A stretch of DNA of 64,000 bases, taken from contig CALMBO010000027.1 of the NCBI GenBank assembly GCA_937860055.1, positions 310,001 through 374,000 on the forward strand, read 5' to 3'. Below are positions 1 to 8,187 of this stretch, piece by piece. The notes below the pieces were generated by a model, which saw only the letters and a program-made list of their open reading frames with translations, was not told the origin of the DNA and ran no database searches. The translations under genes were made by a program, and so were the position numbers. Each line of letters starts with the position of its first letter. Positions within the stretch are counted from its first letter, which is position 1. This DNA is from an uncultured Verrucomicrobiota bacterium. GTDB lineage: Bacteria > Verrucomicrobiota > Kiritimatiellia > CAIQIC01 > Lenti-01.

Positions 1-489
1 GGGAGAGAAGAAGCCGGCGCTGACCGCCACCATGCGGAGCCCCTTGGCATGGCAGGCGTCCGCGATGTCCATCGCATATTCCGCCCACACCGCCGGCTCG
101 TTGTAGGTCGCCGCGACCGAAGGAATGCCTCCCCGCGCCGCCATCTGCGCCACCTCCTCCGGCAGGACGGGCGTCCGCTCCGGATGCGGCAGGCCCGACG
201 GATGGCTCAGCTCCCAGTTCTGGCAGAACTGGCATGCCAGGTTGCATCCCAGCGTCCCCAGCGACAGGATCGGCGTGCCCGGCAGGAAATGGTTCAGCGG
301 CTTTTTCTCGATGGGATCGACCTGCATCGCCACCGGCCACCCCCACGTCTGCGCCACCAGCGTCCCGCCCTCGTTCAGGCGCCCGAAGCAGCGCCCGCGT
401 GCGCCCACGGGGATCCGGCACCGGTGCGGACAAAGCTCGCACTGCACCACCCCGTTCTCCAACGCCTTCCAGAATCGCGCCGTCTTCAT
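1..489 (-). CDS. amrS: AmrS-type radical SAM protein (AmmeMemoRadiSam family), partial
   Basis: The first 163 codons of a minus-strand gene run off the left edge. The protein resembles the COG1180 pyruvate-formate-lyase-activase-like radical SAM enzymes of the AmmeMemoRadiSam group. An N-terminal Cys pair region (CELCPHRC) precedes the SAM-cluster motif C-x3-C-x2-C (CNLACQFC), followed by the typical QNWELS segment. The ATG at 489 overlaps the sufU stop as ATGA, so it is the last visible member of a sufS-sufU-amrS operon. Its substrate is unknown in the family; sitting behind Fe-S assembly genes fits a cluster-dependent enzyme. The C-terminal half is outside the window. Confidence 0.85.
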   Translation of the reverse strand, partial: MKTARFWKALENGVVQCELCPHRCRIPVGARGRCFGRLNEGGTLVAQTWGWPVAMQVDPIEKKPLNHFLPGTPILSLGTLGCNLACQFCQNWELSHPSGLPHPERTPVLPEEVAQMAARGGIPSVAATYNEPAVWAEYAMDIADACHAKGLRMVAVSAGFFSP

Positions 490-914
490 TTCCGGCCTCC
501 CGGGTTTTTCGCCAAGGCCTGTTCCAGCGCCTTCCAGACCAGCATCGCGCAATGGATCCGCGCCGGGAATTTCTCGATGCCGTTGAACGCCTGGAAATCG
601 CCCCATTGCTCCTCGAACCCCGCGCGGCCGAGGCGGGCGGCGAAGGCCGACGCCATCGCCGCGATCTCGGCCCGCGTCTTCCCCTCCAGGCTTTTCGCCG
701 CCATGGAGGCGGCGGCCGTGCTCACCGCGCAGCCATGCAGTTCGTGCACCATCCGCTCCAATCCGCCTTCCGGCGTCCAGTGCAGTTTCAGGCGGATCTC
801 GTCCCCGCAGGCGGTATTGAGCGCCTCGGCGTCCTCCGTCCCGCGCGGCACGCTCCCCGCGCCATGGGGCTTCTTCGCATGCGCCAGCAGCCGGGCCTGG
901 TAGATGTCGTTCAC
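486..914 (-). CDS. sufU: SufU/IscU-like Fe-S cluster assembly protein
   Basis: 142-residue SufU-family protein that accepts sulfur from SufS for Fe-S cluster assembly in the cytoplasm. The expected ligands are visible: Cys36 with Asp38 (ACGDE), Cys62 (HGCAVS) and Cys122 (HCAML). The start is a GTG at 914 that overlaps the sufS stop (GTGA), giving translational coupling; the N-terminus NDIYQ matches family starts. Its own stop overlaps the next gene's ATG. Length is normal for SufU. Whether it acts as scaffold or as zinc-dependent sulfur-transfer partner cannot be decided from sequence. Confidence 0.9.
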   Translation of the reverse strand: MNDIYQARLLAHAKKPHGAGSVPRGTEDAEALNTACGDEIRLKLHWTPEGGLERMVHELHGCAVSTAAASMAAKSLEGKTRAEIAAMASAFAARLGRAGFEEQWGDFQAFNGIEKFPARIHCAMLVWKALEQALAKNPGGRK

Positions 915-2149
915 GTGAACAGCTCCTGCGCGGCCTGCACGCCCTCCACCAGGCGCCGCACCTCGTCCGCCGTATTGTAGGGCGCAAAGCTCGCCCGCAC
1001 CGCCGACTCGATCCCCAGCCGCCGCATCAGCGGCTGCGCGCACATGTGCCCGGCCCGCACCGCCAGCCCCCGCCCGTCGAGGATCTGCGCCACGTCGTGC
1101 GCATGCACCCCTTCCACGCTGAAGCTCACCAGCGAGACCCGCCCCTCTGCCGGGCCCCACGTCCGGACCCCCTTCAGCGACGACAACTCCTCTGCAGCCT
1201 GCCGCGCCAGCCCCGCCACATGCCCATGGGCCGCCGCAGGCAGCGCGCGCACCCATTCGATCGCCGCCGCCAGCCCCACCGCCCCCGCCGCGTTTGGCGT
1301 GCCGCCTTCGAAGCGGTAGGGCACCTCCGCCCACGTCGCCGTCAGGTCGTCCACGCGCGCGATCATCTCGCCGCCGTACAAAAGCGGCTCCATCGGCTCC
1401 AGCAGCTCGCGCCGCCCCCACAGGACCCCCGTCCCCATCGGACCGAACATCTTGTGCCCCGAAAACGCGAAGAAATCGCACCCCATGTCCTTCACATCCA
1501 CCGGCAGATGCGCCACCCCCTGCGCCCCGTCCACCAGCACCCGCGCCCCCGCCTCGTGCGCCGCCGCGCAGATCGCGCGCACATCGTTCACCGCCCCCAG
1601 GACATTCGAGACCCAGGCCACGGCCACCCATTTCGTCCGGCGCGCGCCGAGCCCCTTCCGGAAGGCCGCCAGGTCCAGCCGCCCGTCCGGAGCCAGCGGA
1701 ATGATCTTCAGCGCCGCCCCCATCCGGCGGACGGCCTGTTGCCACGGCACCCAGTTGCTGTGGTGCTCCGCCGCCGACACCCACACCTCGTCGCCCGGCC
1801 CGATCTCCCAGCGTGCCAGCCCCGACGCCACCAGGTTGATGGCCGCCGTCGTTCCGGACGTGAAAATGACTTCCTCCGGCGCCACGGCCCCCGCGAACTT
1901 CGCAACGGCCGCCCGCGCCCCCTCGTAGGCCGCCGTCGCCTCGGCCCCCAGCCGGTGCACGCTCCGCCGCGTGTTCGCGTTGTGCTGCCGGTAGAACTGG
2001 TCCATCGCCCGCAGCACCGCCTCGGGCCGCTGCGTCGTCGCCGCATTGTCCAGCCACGCGATGTCGCGGTTCAGGATGGCGAAATCCCGCCGGATCGAAC
2101 CGGGATCGAATCCGCTGCCCTGTTTTTCCGCCTCCGGCGGTCCGCTCAT
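911..2149 (-). CDS. sufS: Cysteine desulfurase SufS
   Basis: 412-residue class V aminotransferase-fold cysteine desulfurase, PLP dependent, releasing sulfur from cysteine for Fe-S assembly. Visible marks are DNAATTQ near residue 35, the AEHHSN segment with His130, the PLP lysine Lys233 in SGHKMFG, and catalytic Cys370 in RAGHMCAQP, the context typical of type II (SufS/CsdA) enzymes. First gene of a tight three-gene minus-strand operon with sufU and amrS. No sufBCD genes are in the window, so the scaffold complex must be elsewhere. Confidence 0.95.
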   Translation of the reverse strand: MSGPPEAEKQGSGFDPGSIRRDFAILNRDIAWLDNAATTQRPEAVLRAMDQFYRQHNANTRRSVHRLGAEATAAYEGARAAVAKFAGAVAPEEVIFTSGTTAAINLVASGLARWEIGPGDEVWVSAAEHHSNWVPWQQAVRRMGAALKIIPLAPDGRLDLAAFRKGLGARRTKWVAVAWVSNVLGAVNDVRAICAAAHEAGARVLVDGAQGVAHLPVDVKDMGCDFFAFSGHKMFGPMGTGVLWGRRELLEPMEPLLYGGEMIARVDDLTATWAEVPYRFEGGTPNAAGAVGLAAAIEWVRALPAAAHGHVAGLARQAAEELSSLKGVRTWGPAEGRVSLVSFSVEGVHAHDVAQILDGRGLAVRAGHMCAQPLMRRLGIESAVRASFAPYNTADEVRRLVEGVQAAQELFT

Positions 2150-2192
2150 AACACTTTGCCCTCGGGCTTCATCATGCTACAGTTTCCACGTC

Positions 2193-2453
2193 ATGCGCAA
2201 GAACATCGGTTGGCAGGAACAGCAGGAAGACATCAAATACCAGATCCGCGTCATTTTCGACGGCGGCGGCCGCCTCCTCTGGCGGCGCATCGCCAAGCGC
2301 ATGGAACATTGGGAACCCTTCGAACCGACGCCGGAACACTGGCAGATCCTGCTGGAAAAGACCAAGGCCCGCTACGTCCGCCGCCAGGCCCCCTACAAGG
2401 ACCTGCAGCTCATCGAACGCCTCGCCGCCGCCCATCCCCTCCCCCCGCCGTGA
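2193..2453 (+). CDS. Small conserved-looking protein, function unknown
   Basis: 86 codons, charged protein beginning MRKNIGWQEQ, with many Arg/Lys/Trp residues and no signal peptide or membrane segment. The reading frame is open further upstream, but that part runs antisense through sufS; the ATG at 2193 sits just past the divergent sufS start and is the sensible one. Its stop overlaps the GTG start of the ABC permease (GTGA), so the two are probably co-translated. I do not recognise the family. It could be a small regulator or accessory factor of the transporter operon. Confidence 0.6.
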   Translation: MRKNIGWQEQQEDIKYQIRVIFDGGGRLLWRRIAKRMEHWEPFEPTPEHWQILLEKTKARYVRRQAPYKDLQLIERLAAAHPLPPP

Positions 2454-3883
2454 GACAGATCGCCGCCATCGCCCTCCTCGCCCTCCGCAACACTTTCCGC
2501 TCGCGGGTCATCCTGGTCCTGTTCCTCCTCCTGTTCGCCGCCGGTTTCCTCCTGCCCCTCGCCATCCGCAGCGATGGCACCCCCGACGGCCTCATCCGCA
2601 TCCATCTCGCCTACACCCTCGGGATCGCCACCTTCCTCCTCGCCCTTTCCTCCCTCTGGGCCGGATGCGCCGCCATCTCGCAGGAAGCCGACGACAAGAC
2701 CCTCCAGCTCCTCCTTGTCAAGCCGGTCCCCCGCCTGCGCATCTGGCTCGGCAAATGGATCGCCCTGCTGCTCGTCAACGCCCTCCTCCTCGCCCTCGTC
2801 GGCTCCGTCGCCGCCGCCACCCTCCGGATGAAGCTCCGGCAAGGGGGGTTCGACGCCGCCTCCCTCGCCGCCGCCCGGCAAACCACCCTCGCCTCCCTCC
2901 AGACCCTCCGCTCTCCCCTGCCCGACATCGAAGCCGACGTCCGCGCCGAATTCGAGCGGCTCCGCGCCCGCCGCCTCCTCCCCGAAGACGCCACCGAGGC
3001 CGCCGCGCTCGATTCCATCCGCCATGCCCATCTCGCCCGCCTCTATTCCGTTCCGCCGGCCGCGTCCCGCACATGGACCTTCGACCTCCCCTCCGGCGCG
3101 GGAAGGCGCCCCGCGGGCCCCCTCGTCGTCCATTTCCGGTGCGACTCCTCCGTGCCCGGCGCCGCCGACATCCATGCGACCCTCGATCTCCGGGTGGGCG
3201 GACAGACCTTCTCCCGGGACGTCTCCACCATGCCCGGCAAGCCCCAAACCGTCCTTTTCGACGGGATTCCTCCCGGCGCCGGACCGGCCGGCGTCACCTT
3301 CGCCAACCACGACACCCGCGGGGCCACCTTGTTCTTCGACCCCGCCAATGGCCTCGTCCTGCGCCGGCCGTGCGGCACCTTCGCCGGCAACTATCTCCGC
3401 GCCCTCGCCCAGCTCTACCTCCGCCTCGCCCTCTTTGCCGCCATCGGCACCACCCTCGGCACCCTCTTCTCGATGCCCGTCGCCATCTTCCTCTCCCTCG
3501 TCCTGGTGATCATCCTCCAGCTTTCCGGATTCATCTCCGCCGCCGCGCAGGTCGACCGCGCCACCTTCGTCGCCAACGTCGCCGCCTTCGGCGCCGACGC
3601 GCATGCCCACGGCGATGAAGCCGATGCGCCGCCTCCCCCTCCCTCCCTCGCCGCCCGCGCCGCCGCCACCGTCTTCTACTACGCCTATCGCGGCACCTAC
3701 CTGGTCCTGCGCCCCCTCCTCGAAGACCGCACCATCGACGCCCTCTCCACCGGCACCCTCATCCCTCCCCGCGACGTCGCCCGGAACTTCCTCCAGCAGG
3801 GCCTCTTCCTGCCCCTTCTCCTCGGCCTCCTTTCCACCGCCGTCCTGAGAAAACGCGAATGGGCCCTCCCCCCCATCTCATGA
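2450..3883 (+). CDS. ABC-2 type transporter permease
   Basis: 477-residue membrane protein starting at a GTG that overlaps the previous stop. The N-terminus has a hydrophobic helix at about residues 17-37, then a second near 50-70 followed by the segment EADDKTLQLLLVKPV, which is the characteristic signature of ABC-2 (NosY/GldF-like) permeases. A third helix lies near 100-120; a long soluble loop (about 130-300) precedes further helices at 315-350 and the C-terminus. No ATPase partner is in the window. It overlaps the next gene by four bases, so a three-gene operon (2193-4794) is likely. Substrate unknown. Confidence 0.8.
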   Translation: MRQIAAIALLALRNTFRSRVILVLFLLLFAAGFLLPLAIRSDGTPDGLIRIHLAYTLGIATFLLALSSLWAGCAAISQEADDKTLQLLLVKPVPRLRIWLGKWIALLLVNALLLALVGSVAAATLRMKLRQGGFDAASLAAARQTTLASLQTLRSPLPDIEADVRAEFERLRARRLLPEDATEAAALDSIRHAHLARLYSVPPAASRTWTFDLPSGAGRRPAGPLVVHFRCDSSVPGAADIHATLDLRVGGQTFSRDVSTMPGKPQTVLFDGIPPGAGPAGVTFANHDTRGATLFFDPANGLVLRRPCGTFAGNYLRALAQLYLRLALFAAIGTTLGTLFSMPVAIFLSLVLVIILQLSGFISAAAQVDRATFVANVAAFGADAHAHGDEADAPPPPPSLAARAAATVFYYAYRGTYLVLRPLLEDRTIDALSTGTLIPPRDVARNFLQQGLFLPLLLGLLSTAVLRKREWALPPIS

Positions 3884-4794
3884 AGCCGGCCCCCGCCATC
3901 TGGGTGCTGGCCGCGCTGGCCGCGCTCGTCCTCGCCGGCGCGCTGAACATCCGGCTCCTCGGCGAGCGCACGGAACGCCACCTCACCCAGGCGCCGCCCA
4001 CGCTGAACATGCCCCCCTCCGTCGCCTTCACCACCGTCGCCCTCGGCGGCTTCCGCGGAATTCTCGCCGACATCCTCTGGATGCGCGCCGGCACCCTCCA
4101 GGACGAAGGCCGCTACTTCGAACTCGTCCAGCTCTCGGATTGGATCGCCCGGCTCCAGCCCCGCAGCCCCGCCATCTGGGGCTACCACGCCTGGAACATG
4201 GCCTACAACATTTCCGCCCTCATGACCGAACCCGCCGAGCGCTGGCGCTGGGTCCGCAACGGCATCGTCCTCCTCCGCGACGAAGGCATGGCCTGCAATC
4301 CCGGCTCCCCCCGCCTCCACCTCGAACTCGCCTGGCTCTTCCTCCACAAGCTCGGCACCGACTACGACGCCTCCGCCGCCTTCTACCGCCGGCAATGGGC
4401 CGCCGAAGTCGACTCCGGCGCCTCCCCGCCCGATCCCGCCCTCGTGCGCCAGATCGAAAGCCGGATCGCCCCCCTCGACTGGCGCACCCCGCAGGCCCAG
4501 GCCATCTATTGGGCCACCGCCGGCCTCCCCTTCGCCCGGACCGATTCCGACGACCTCGCCCTGCGCCGCATGGTCTACCAGGCCCTCCTCCAGCGCATCG
4601 CCCTCGGCGAATCCTCCCTCATCGCCCCCGCCATCGCCTATGTGGAGGAAACCCAAAAGCGCCATCCCCGCATCGGCGCCCTCCAGGAAGTCCTCCGCAA
4701 CCTGCGCGCCCTCGAGGGATCCGGCGCCCCCGCCCCGCTCAGCCTTCCTCGATCTCCCGCCCGATCACCGACGACGTCAGCATCCAATCCTTGA
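3880..4794 (+). CDS. Membrane-anchored, TPR-like protein of unknown function
   Basis: 304-residue protein. I chose the ATG at 3880 because it overlaps the permease stop (ATGA) and leaves a clean N-terminal membrane helix (about residues 5-25); an in-frame ATG at 3859 would only add codons inside the permease gene. The rest is soluble and helix-rich with repeated aromatic/Ala patterns reminiscent of TPR-type bundles. The last ~18 codons overlap the convergent SDR gene and are low-complexity, so the true C-terminal end may be poorly conserved. Probably an accessory subunit for the upstream ABC permease, by context only. Confidence 0.65.
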   Translation: MKPAPAIWVLAALAALVLAGALNIRLLGERTERHLTQAPPTLNMPPSVAFTTVALGGFRGILADILWMRAGTLQDEGRYFELVQLSDWIARLQPRSPAIWGYHAWNMAYNISALMTEPAERWRWVRNGIVLLRDEGMACNPGSPRLHLELAWLFLHKLGTDYDASAAFYRRQWAAEVDSGASPPDPALVRQIESRIAPLDWRTPQAQAIYWATAGLPFARTDSDDLALRRMVYQALLQRIALGESSLIAPAIAYVEETQKRHPRIGALQEVLRNLRALEGSGAPAPLSLPRSPARSPTTSASNP

Positions 4795-5617
4795 ACCTCG
4801 CCGGGAAGAACCGCGCCGCGAACTCGCCGAACCAGGCCGCCCCCGTCACCGGATAGCGCGCGCGGGGATGGCGCGACTCCAGGGCATGCACGATCCTCCG
4901 GGCCACCGCCTCCGGCGGCTTCCGGAAAATGTCCGTCGGCCGCGAATAGGTCCGCTCCGGCTCGCTCAGCTCCTTCGCGTAACGCTTCGCAAACGCCGAG
5001 TCCCTCATCTCCAGCCCCCGCGATGCCTCGCTGACAACGCGCTTCCGGAAGCTCGTCTTGATCGGCCCCGGCTCCACGATCGAGACCGAGATGCCCGCCG
5101 GCCCCAGCTCCATCCGGTATTCGTCTCCGATGGCCTCCACCGCGAACTTGCTCGCGCAATAGGCCCCCATGAAGGGGATCACCACCCGCCCCACCACCGA
5201 ACTCACCAGCACGATCCGCCCGTTCTTCTGCGCCCGGAACACCGGAATGAACCGGTTCGTGAAATCCATCGTGCCGAACACGTTCGTCTCGAACTGCTTC
5301 CGCACCGCCGAGCGCGACAGGTCCTCCAGCGCGCCGGGCTGCCCGTAGCCCGCATTGTTCACCACCGCCCCCAGCACCCCCTGCGACAGCTCCAGAACCT
5401 CCTTCGCCGCATAGTCCACCGAATCCGGATCGGACAGGTCCAACTCGACCGGCTGGAACCCTTCGCCCCGCAGCAGATCCAGGTCCGTCCGGCTGCGCGC
5501 CGTCGGGAACACCCGCCAGCCGAGCCCCTTCAGCATCCGCGCCGTCGCCCGGCCGATCCCGGTCGACGCCCCCGTCACCACCACCACCTTCTCTCCCACC
5601 AACGGATATCGTTTCAT
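4739..5617 (-). CDS. Short-chain dehydrogenase/reductase (SDR)
   Basis: 292-residue classical SDR with the cofactor-binding TGASTGIG motif at residues 15-22, the NNAGYG motif, the catalytic Ser in LVSSVVG and Tyr/Lys in YCASK. The acidic residue pattern after the second strand is not diagnostic enough to fix NAD versus NADP. The C-terminal ~100 residues diverge, as in the large SDR subgroup acting on steroids, fatty acyls or sugars; substrate unknown. The gene converges on and overlaps the end of the upstream plus-strand gene by 56 bases. Confidence 0.9.
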   Translation of the reverse strand: MKRYPLVGEKVVVVTGASTGIGRATARMLKGLGWRVFPTARSRTDLDLLRGEGFQPVELDLSDPDSVDYAAKEVLELSQGVLGAVVNNAGYGQPGALEDLSRSAVRKQFETNVFGTMDFTNRFIPVFRAQKNGRIVLVSSVVGRVVIPFMGAYCASKFAVEAIGDEYRMELGPAGISVSIVEPGPIKTSFRKRVVSEASRGLEMRDSAFAKRYAKELSEPERTYSRPTDIFRKPPEAVARRIVHALESRHPRARYPVTGAAWFGEFAARFFPARFKDWMLTSSVIGREIEEG

Positions 5618-5735
5618 GGCGCCATTCTATGCGCCACCCGGCGCCCCATCAATCCCATTCCGCCGAAGAGGCCCCCGCCTCCTCAAAAAAGGGTTGAACC
5701 ATTCGGAAGTTGTGGCATATTCCCCACCGTCTTTC

Positions 5736-5810
<75 letters not shown>

Positions 5811-5812
<2 letters not shown>

Positions 5813-5887
5813 CCCTTCGCTCTTCACTTCGTTCAGAGCTTCGGGTGGCAAGCCACCCAGAAGACCAGAAGTGAAGAGCGAAGGGTG
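5811..5887. repeat. Palindromic hairpin element copy 1, abutting tRNA-Val
   Basis: A perfect 20-bp inverted repeat (5811-5830 with 5868-5887) encloses an inner GGGTGGC-AA-GCCACCC hairpin (5843-5858). The 52-bp core 5825-5876 is repeated exactly at 6191-6242 on the far side of the GIY-YIG gene. A further short hairpin follows at once (GCCCCAC at 5887-5893 with GTGGGGC at 5908-5914). The structure is REP/BIME-like and starts within the tRNA CCA. Confidence 0.85.
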
Positions 5888-5947
5888 CCCCACATAGCTT
5901 TAGCGACGTGGGGCGGGTTCTCCAAGCCACCCTCTTCTTGAAACACC

Positions 5948-6187
5948 ATGCACACCGTCTACATTCTCCGCAGCATGCGTGATCCCACCCAACGCTATAT
6001 CGGCCTCACAAATGACCTTGCCGCACGCCTGGCCAAGCACAATACCGGCGGCTCGCCCCACACGTCCAAATTCCGCCCCTGGGAACTGGAAACCGCCATC
6101 GCCTTCCAGGACGAAGCCAAAGCCGCCGCCTTCGAAAAATATCTGAAGACGGGTTCGGGCTTCGCCTTCGCGAAAAAACATTTTTAA
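5948..6187 (+). CDS. Small GIY-YIG family endonuclease (YhbQ/UPF0213-like)
   Basis: 79-residue single-domain GIY-YIG protein. The signature is split as VYIL near residue 4 and RYIGLT near 17-22, followed by the conserved Arg in DLAARLAKHN and a conserved Glu near the second helix (AAAFEKYLK). That length is typical of stand-alone YhbQ-like proteins, which cut or bind DNA but have no settled role. It lies alone between two identical hairpin repeats immediately after tRNA-Val, so it may be the coding part of a small mobile or repeat-propagating element (inference). Confidence 0.88.
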   Translation: MHTVYILRSMRDPTQRYIGLTNDLAARLAKHNTGGSPHTSKFRPWELETAIAFQDEAKAAAFEKYLKTGSGFAFAKKHF

Positions 6188-6190
6188 GCA

Positions 6191-6242
6191 CACTTCGTTC
6201 AGAGCTTCGGGTGGCAAGCCACCCAGAAGACCAGAAGTGAAG
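6191..6242. repeat. Palindromic hairpin element copy 2
   Basis: Exact 52-bp direct copy of 5825-5876, beginning three bases after the GIY-YIG stop codon. It retains the inner GGGTGGC/GCCACCC hairpin and the CACTTC/GAAGTG outer arms but lacks the extra outer arm bases of copy 1. Confidence 0.85.
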
Positions 6243-6618
6243 GGCTCTCCACCAAATGCGGGGGCAAGACCGCTCGATTGATTAACAACAACATGCTCTC
6301 ACCCGGAGCCGGTAGTTGTCAGATTTCTTAAAGCCGAAGGCGCGGCAGCTGATTCCCTCTATTGCTCGCCCGATGCGGCTCTCCCTTTTCCAGCGGCGGC
6401 CAGATCGGCGGCGGCTACATTTTCCAACGCGGCGCATGGGCACCACTCGCGGGCCTGTGCCCTGCGGGCAAAGCGGCCCGCGTGAAGATCGGCGGGGTTC
6501 TTCGCGGCGTTCTGCCGCGCTCTTCCGCCCTGCGGGCTTCGGGTGGGGGCGCGCGCGTCATAATTTCTTGGCTGATTAGGTCGAAATAGTAAGGCTGTTT
6601 GCGCCTGTCGAATAATTA
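6243..6618. other. Intergenic stretch between repeat element and defence-like operon
   Basis: 376 bases with no convincing gene. GC-rich open frames here (for example 6316-6579) have no recognisable protein features and no ribosome-binding site. Composition switches near 6560-6600 from GC-rich to the AT-richer island, so the left boundary of the acquired segment is probably here. I found no copy of the tRNA 3' end that would mark an att site. Confidence 0.4.
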
Positions 6619-8187
6619 CTATCGAGCCTCGGAATTAAGCCTGCGCGTGATAGCTTGAGCCAAACTTGTAGCGTCTTTTGTTTTCTCGTATTGGGAATAG
6701 AGGTGATCGAACACTTTCCCAACCAAAATCTTTTCAGCCCGTGAATATGAATCGCACAAAGTCTCCGCCAGGGTACCCCCAAGCTTGCCGCCAGTGCCTT
6801 GCTCGGATATTTGCTCGCGAAGTGAACCAATTTGCTCGCGCACCGTCGCGGCTTGAGACTTAACCTCTTCCTCGCACTTCCGCCTGGCTAGTAAACCCTC
6901 AATCTCAGTTTCTGCGGTTCTTAATTCTTTAACTGTCTTTTCTTTATGGGCTGTTCCGAGAAACCCCTTACCAATTGTGCTTTTAACCGTTTTGACCAAA
7001 TATTCCGCCTTCGCAACGACTTTTTTCCGATTGAACGATTGTGAGGCTTGGCTGACCTTTTTGGAAAGTGGCTGCCCAATTTGTTTTTCAAATTGTTCGT
7101 AAAAGATATTGCTGACCTCGCTATCTTCAAACGCTTCTCGTTGCGCGTTGGGAACCAACTCCGAATCGACCGGATGCAATTCCCCGACAAAATACGCATT
7201 AAAGCGTGGCTGAGAAAATCCACCCGAGAGCAAGCGGCTGCCACCAATTAATATGTTGCCGACTCGGACCCTGATACCGTCACAGCCATCGCTTTGGACA
7301 ACACCAACCAAATCTTTTCGGCGCGCAACCCAGCCTTTGGCAATCGGCTTGTCTCTCAAGTCAAGAACTTCTATTCGATCAAATCCGCTGATGTGATCCG
7401 ACTTGTTCTGAGTCAGCTCTACCGTCATTCGATGAGGTTTAAAAACGGGCTCGTCGTTGACCATCAGGCGATAGGTTTCATAAGATGGGATCTCACTTCT
7501 AAGATACTCGTCGATTTCCTTGCCAATAGGAAACTGCTGTTGATCAAACGGGACCGGGGCAACCTCTGCAAGGTAAGCCCTAACTCTGACCAAATCCTTT
7601 AGAACATCCTTTGCGGAGCGGACACCCTTCATGCCAACAATAAAATGGGCATTACTTGCGGGGCGGGTACACGGCTTGAGTTCAAATGTTGAACACTCGC
7701 GAATCACTTCTTGCAAAGGCATTCCTTTGTAGTTTCTGTTATTGGGATTCAGCATTAACTGCATCTTTTTGCAGTCCCAAGTGTTTATCATTTCCATTTT
7801 GTCGTTTCGCGCTTTGGATCGAAATGTTAAATGCGAACAATAAGCCATGCCGCCCAAACGACCGATTCCACGAAAGCCCCGGCTTTTCCCGCCAAATTTC
7901 GCTGAATCCCCGATGCTACTCAGAATTTCCGCCGCCTCGCCAGAGGGAATGCCGCATCCGTTGTCCTCAATTACTATTTCCTCTTCTTTTGAAGGATCAA
8001 TTTTTATGGAAATATATGCGTCCGTCTTGCGATGCAAGGCACCCGCTTTCATCGCTTCATCGATTGCATCGGCCGCGTTCTGTACATACTCGCGGAAAAT
8101 ACAAAGGGGATTGTCGTAAAGCCCTTTGGTTATGCTCTCGAAGAGGAACCGGCCGATCTTGGGATCTTTTCCTGTCGTCATAATCAC
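6619..8187 (-). CDS. GHKL (Hsp90/MORC-like) ATPase of a defence-like operon
   Basis: 522-residue protein with an N-terminal Bergerat-fold ATPase: N box REYVQNAADAIDE (Glu33, Asn37, Asp40), G1 box EDNGCGI (Asp75, Gly77, Gly79) and glycine-rich lid GFRGIGRLGG (104-113). The middle region resembles the Hsp90/MutL-type second domain. From about residue 425 to 480 it is rich in Lys/Glu/Gln heptads and probably a coiled coil. All ATP-binding residues are intact. It is the last gene of a four-gene operon, overlapping the HerA-like stop by 4 bases, so it should work with the HerA/NurA pair, plausibly as a clamp or sensor. Composition is AT-richer than the flanks. Confidence 0.85.
   Translation of the reverse strand: MIMTTGKDPKIGRFLFESITKGLYDNPLCIFREYVQNAADAIDEAMKAGALHRKTDAYISIKIDPSKEEEIVIEDNGCGIPSGEAAEILSSIGDSAKFGGKSRGFRGIGRLGGMAYCSHLTFRSKARNDKMEMINTWDCKKMQLMLNPNNRNYKGMPLQEVIRECSTFELKPCTRPASNAHFIVGMKGVRSAKDVLKDLVRVRAYLAEVAPVPFDQQQFPIGKEIDEYLRSEIPSYETYRLMVNDEPVFKPHRMTVELTQNKSDHISGFDRIEVLDLRDKPIAKGWVARRKDLVGVVQSDGCDGIRVRVGNILIGGSRLLSGGFSQPRFNAYFVGELHPVDSELVPNAQREAFEDSEVSNIFYEQFEKQIGQPLSKKVSQASQSFNRKKVVAKAEYLVKTVKSTIGKGFLGTAHKEKTVKELRTAETEIEGLLARRKCEEEVKSQAATVREQIGSLREQISEQGTGGKLGGTLAETLCDSYSRAEKILVGKVFDHLYSQYEKTKDATSLAQAITRRLNSEAR

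Noticed and set aside
5660-5700. Hairpin/T-run terminator upstream of tRNA-Val
   Set aside because: The A-run near 5683 has no stable preceding stem on either strand.
6316-6579. Open frames between the repeat element and the island
   Set aside because: Arg/Pro/Gly-biased translations without ribosome-binding sites or recognisable motifs; GC-driven.
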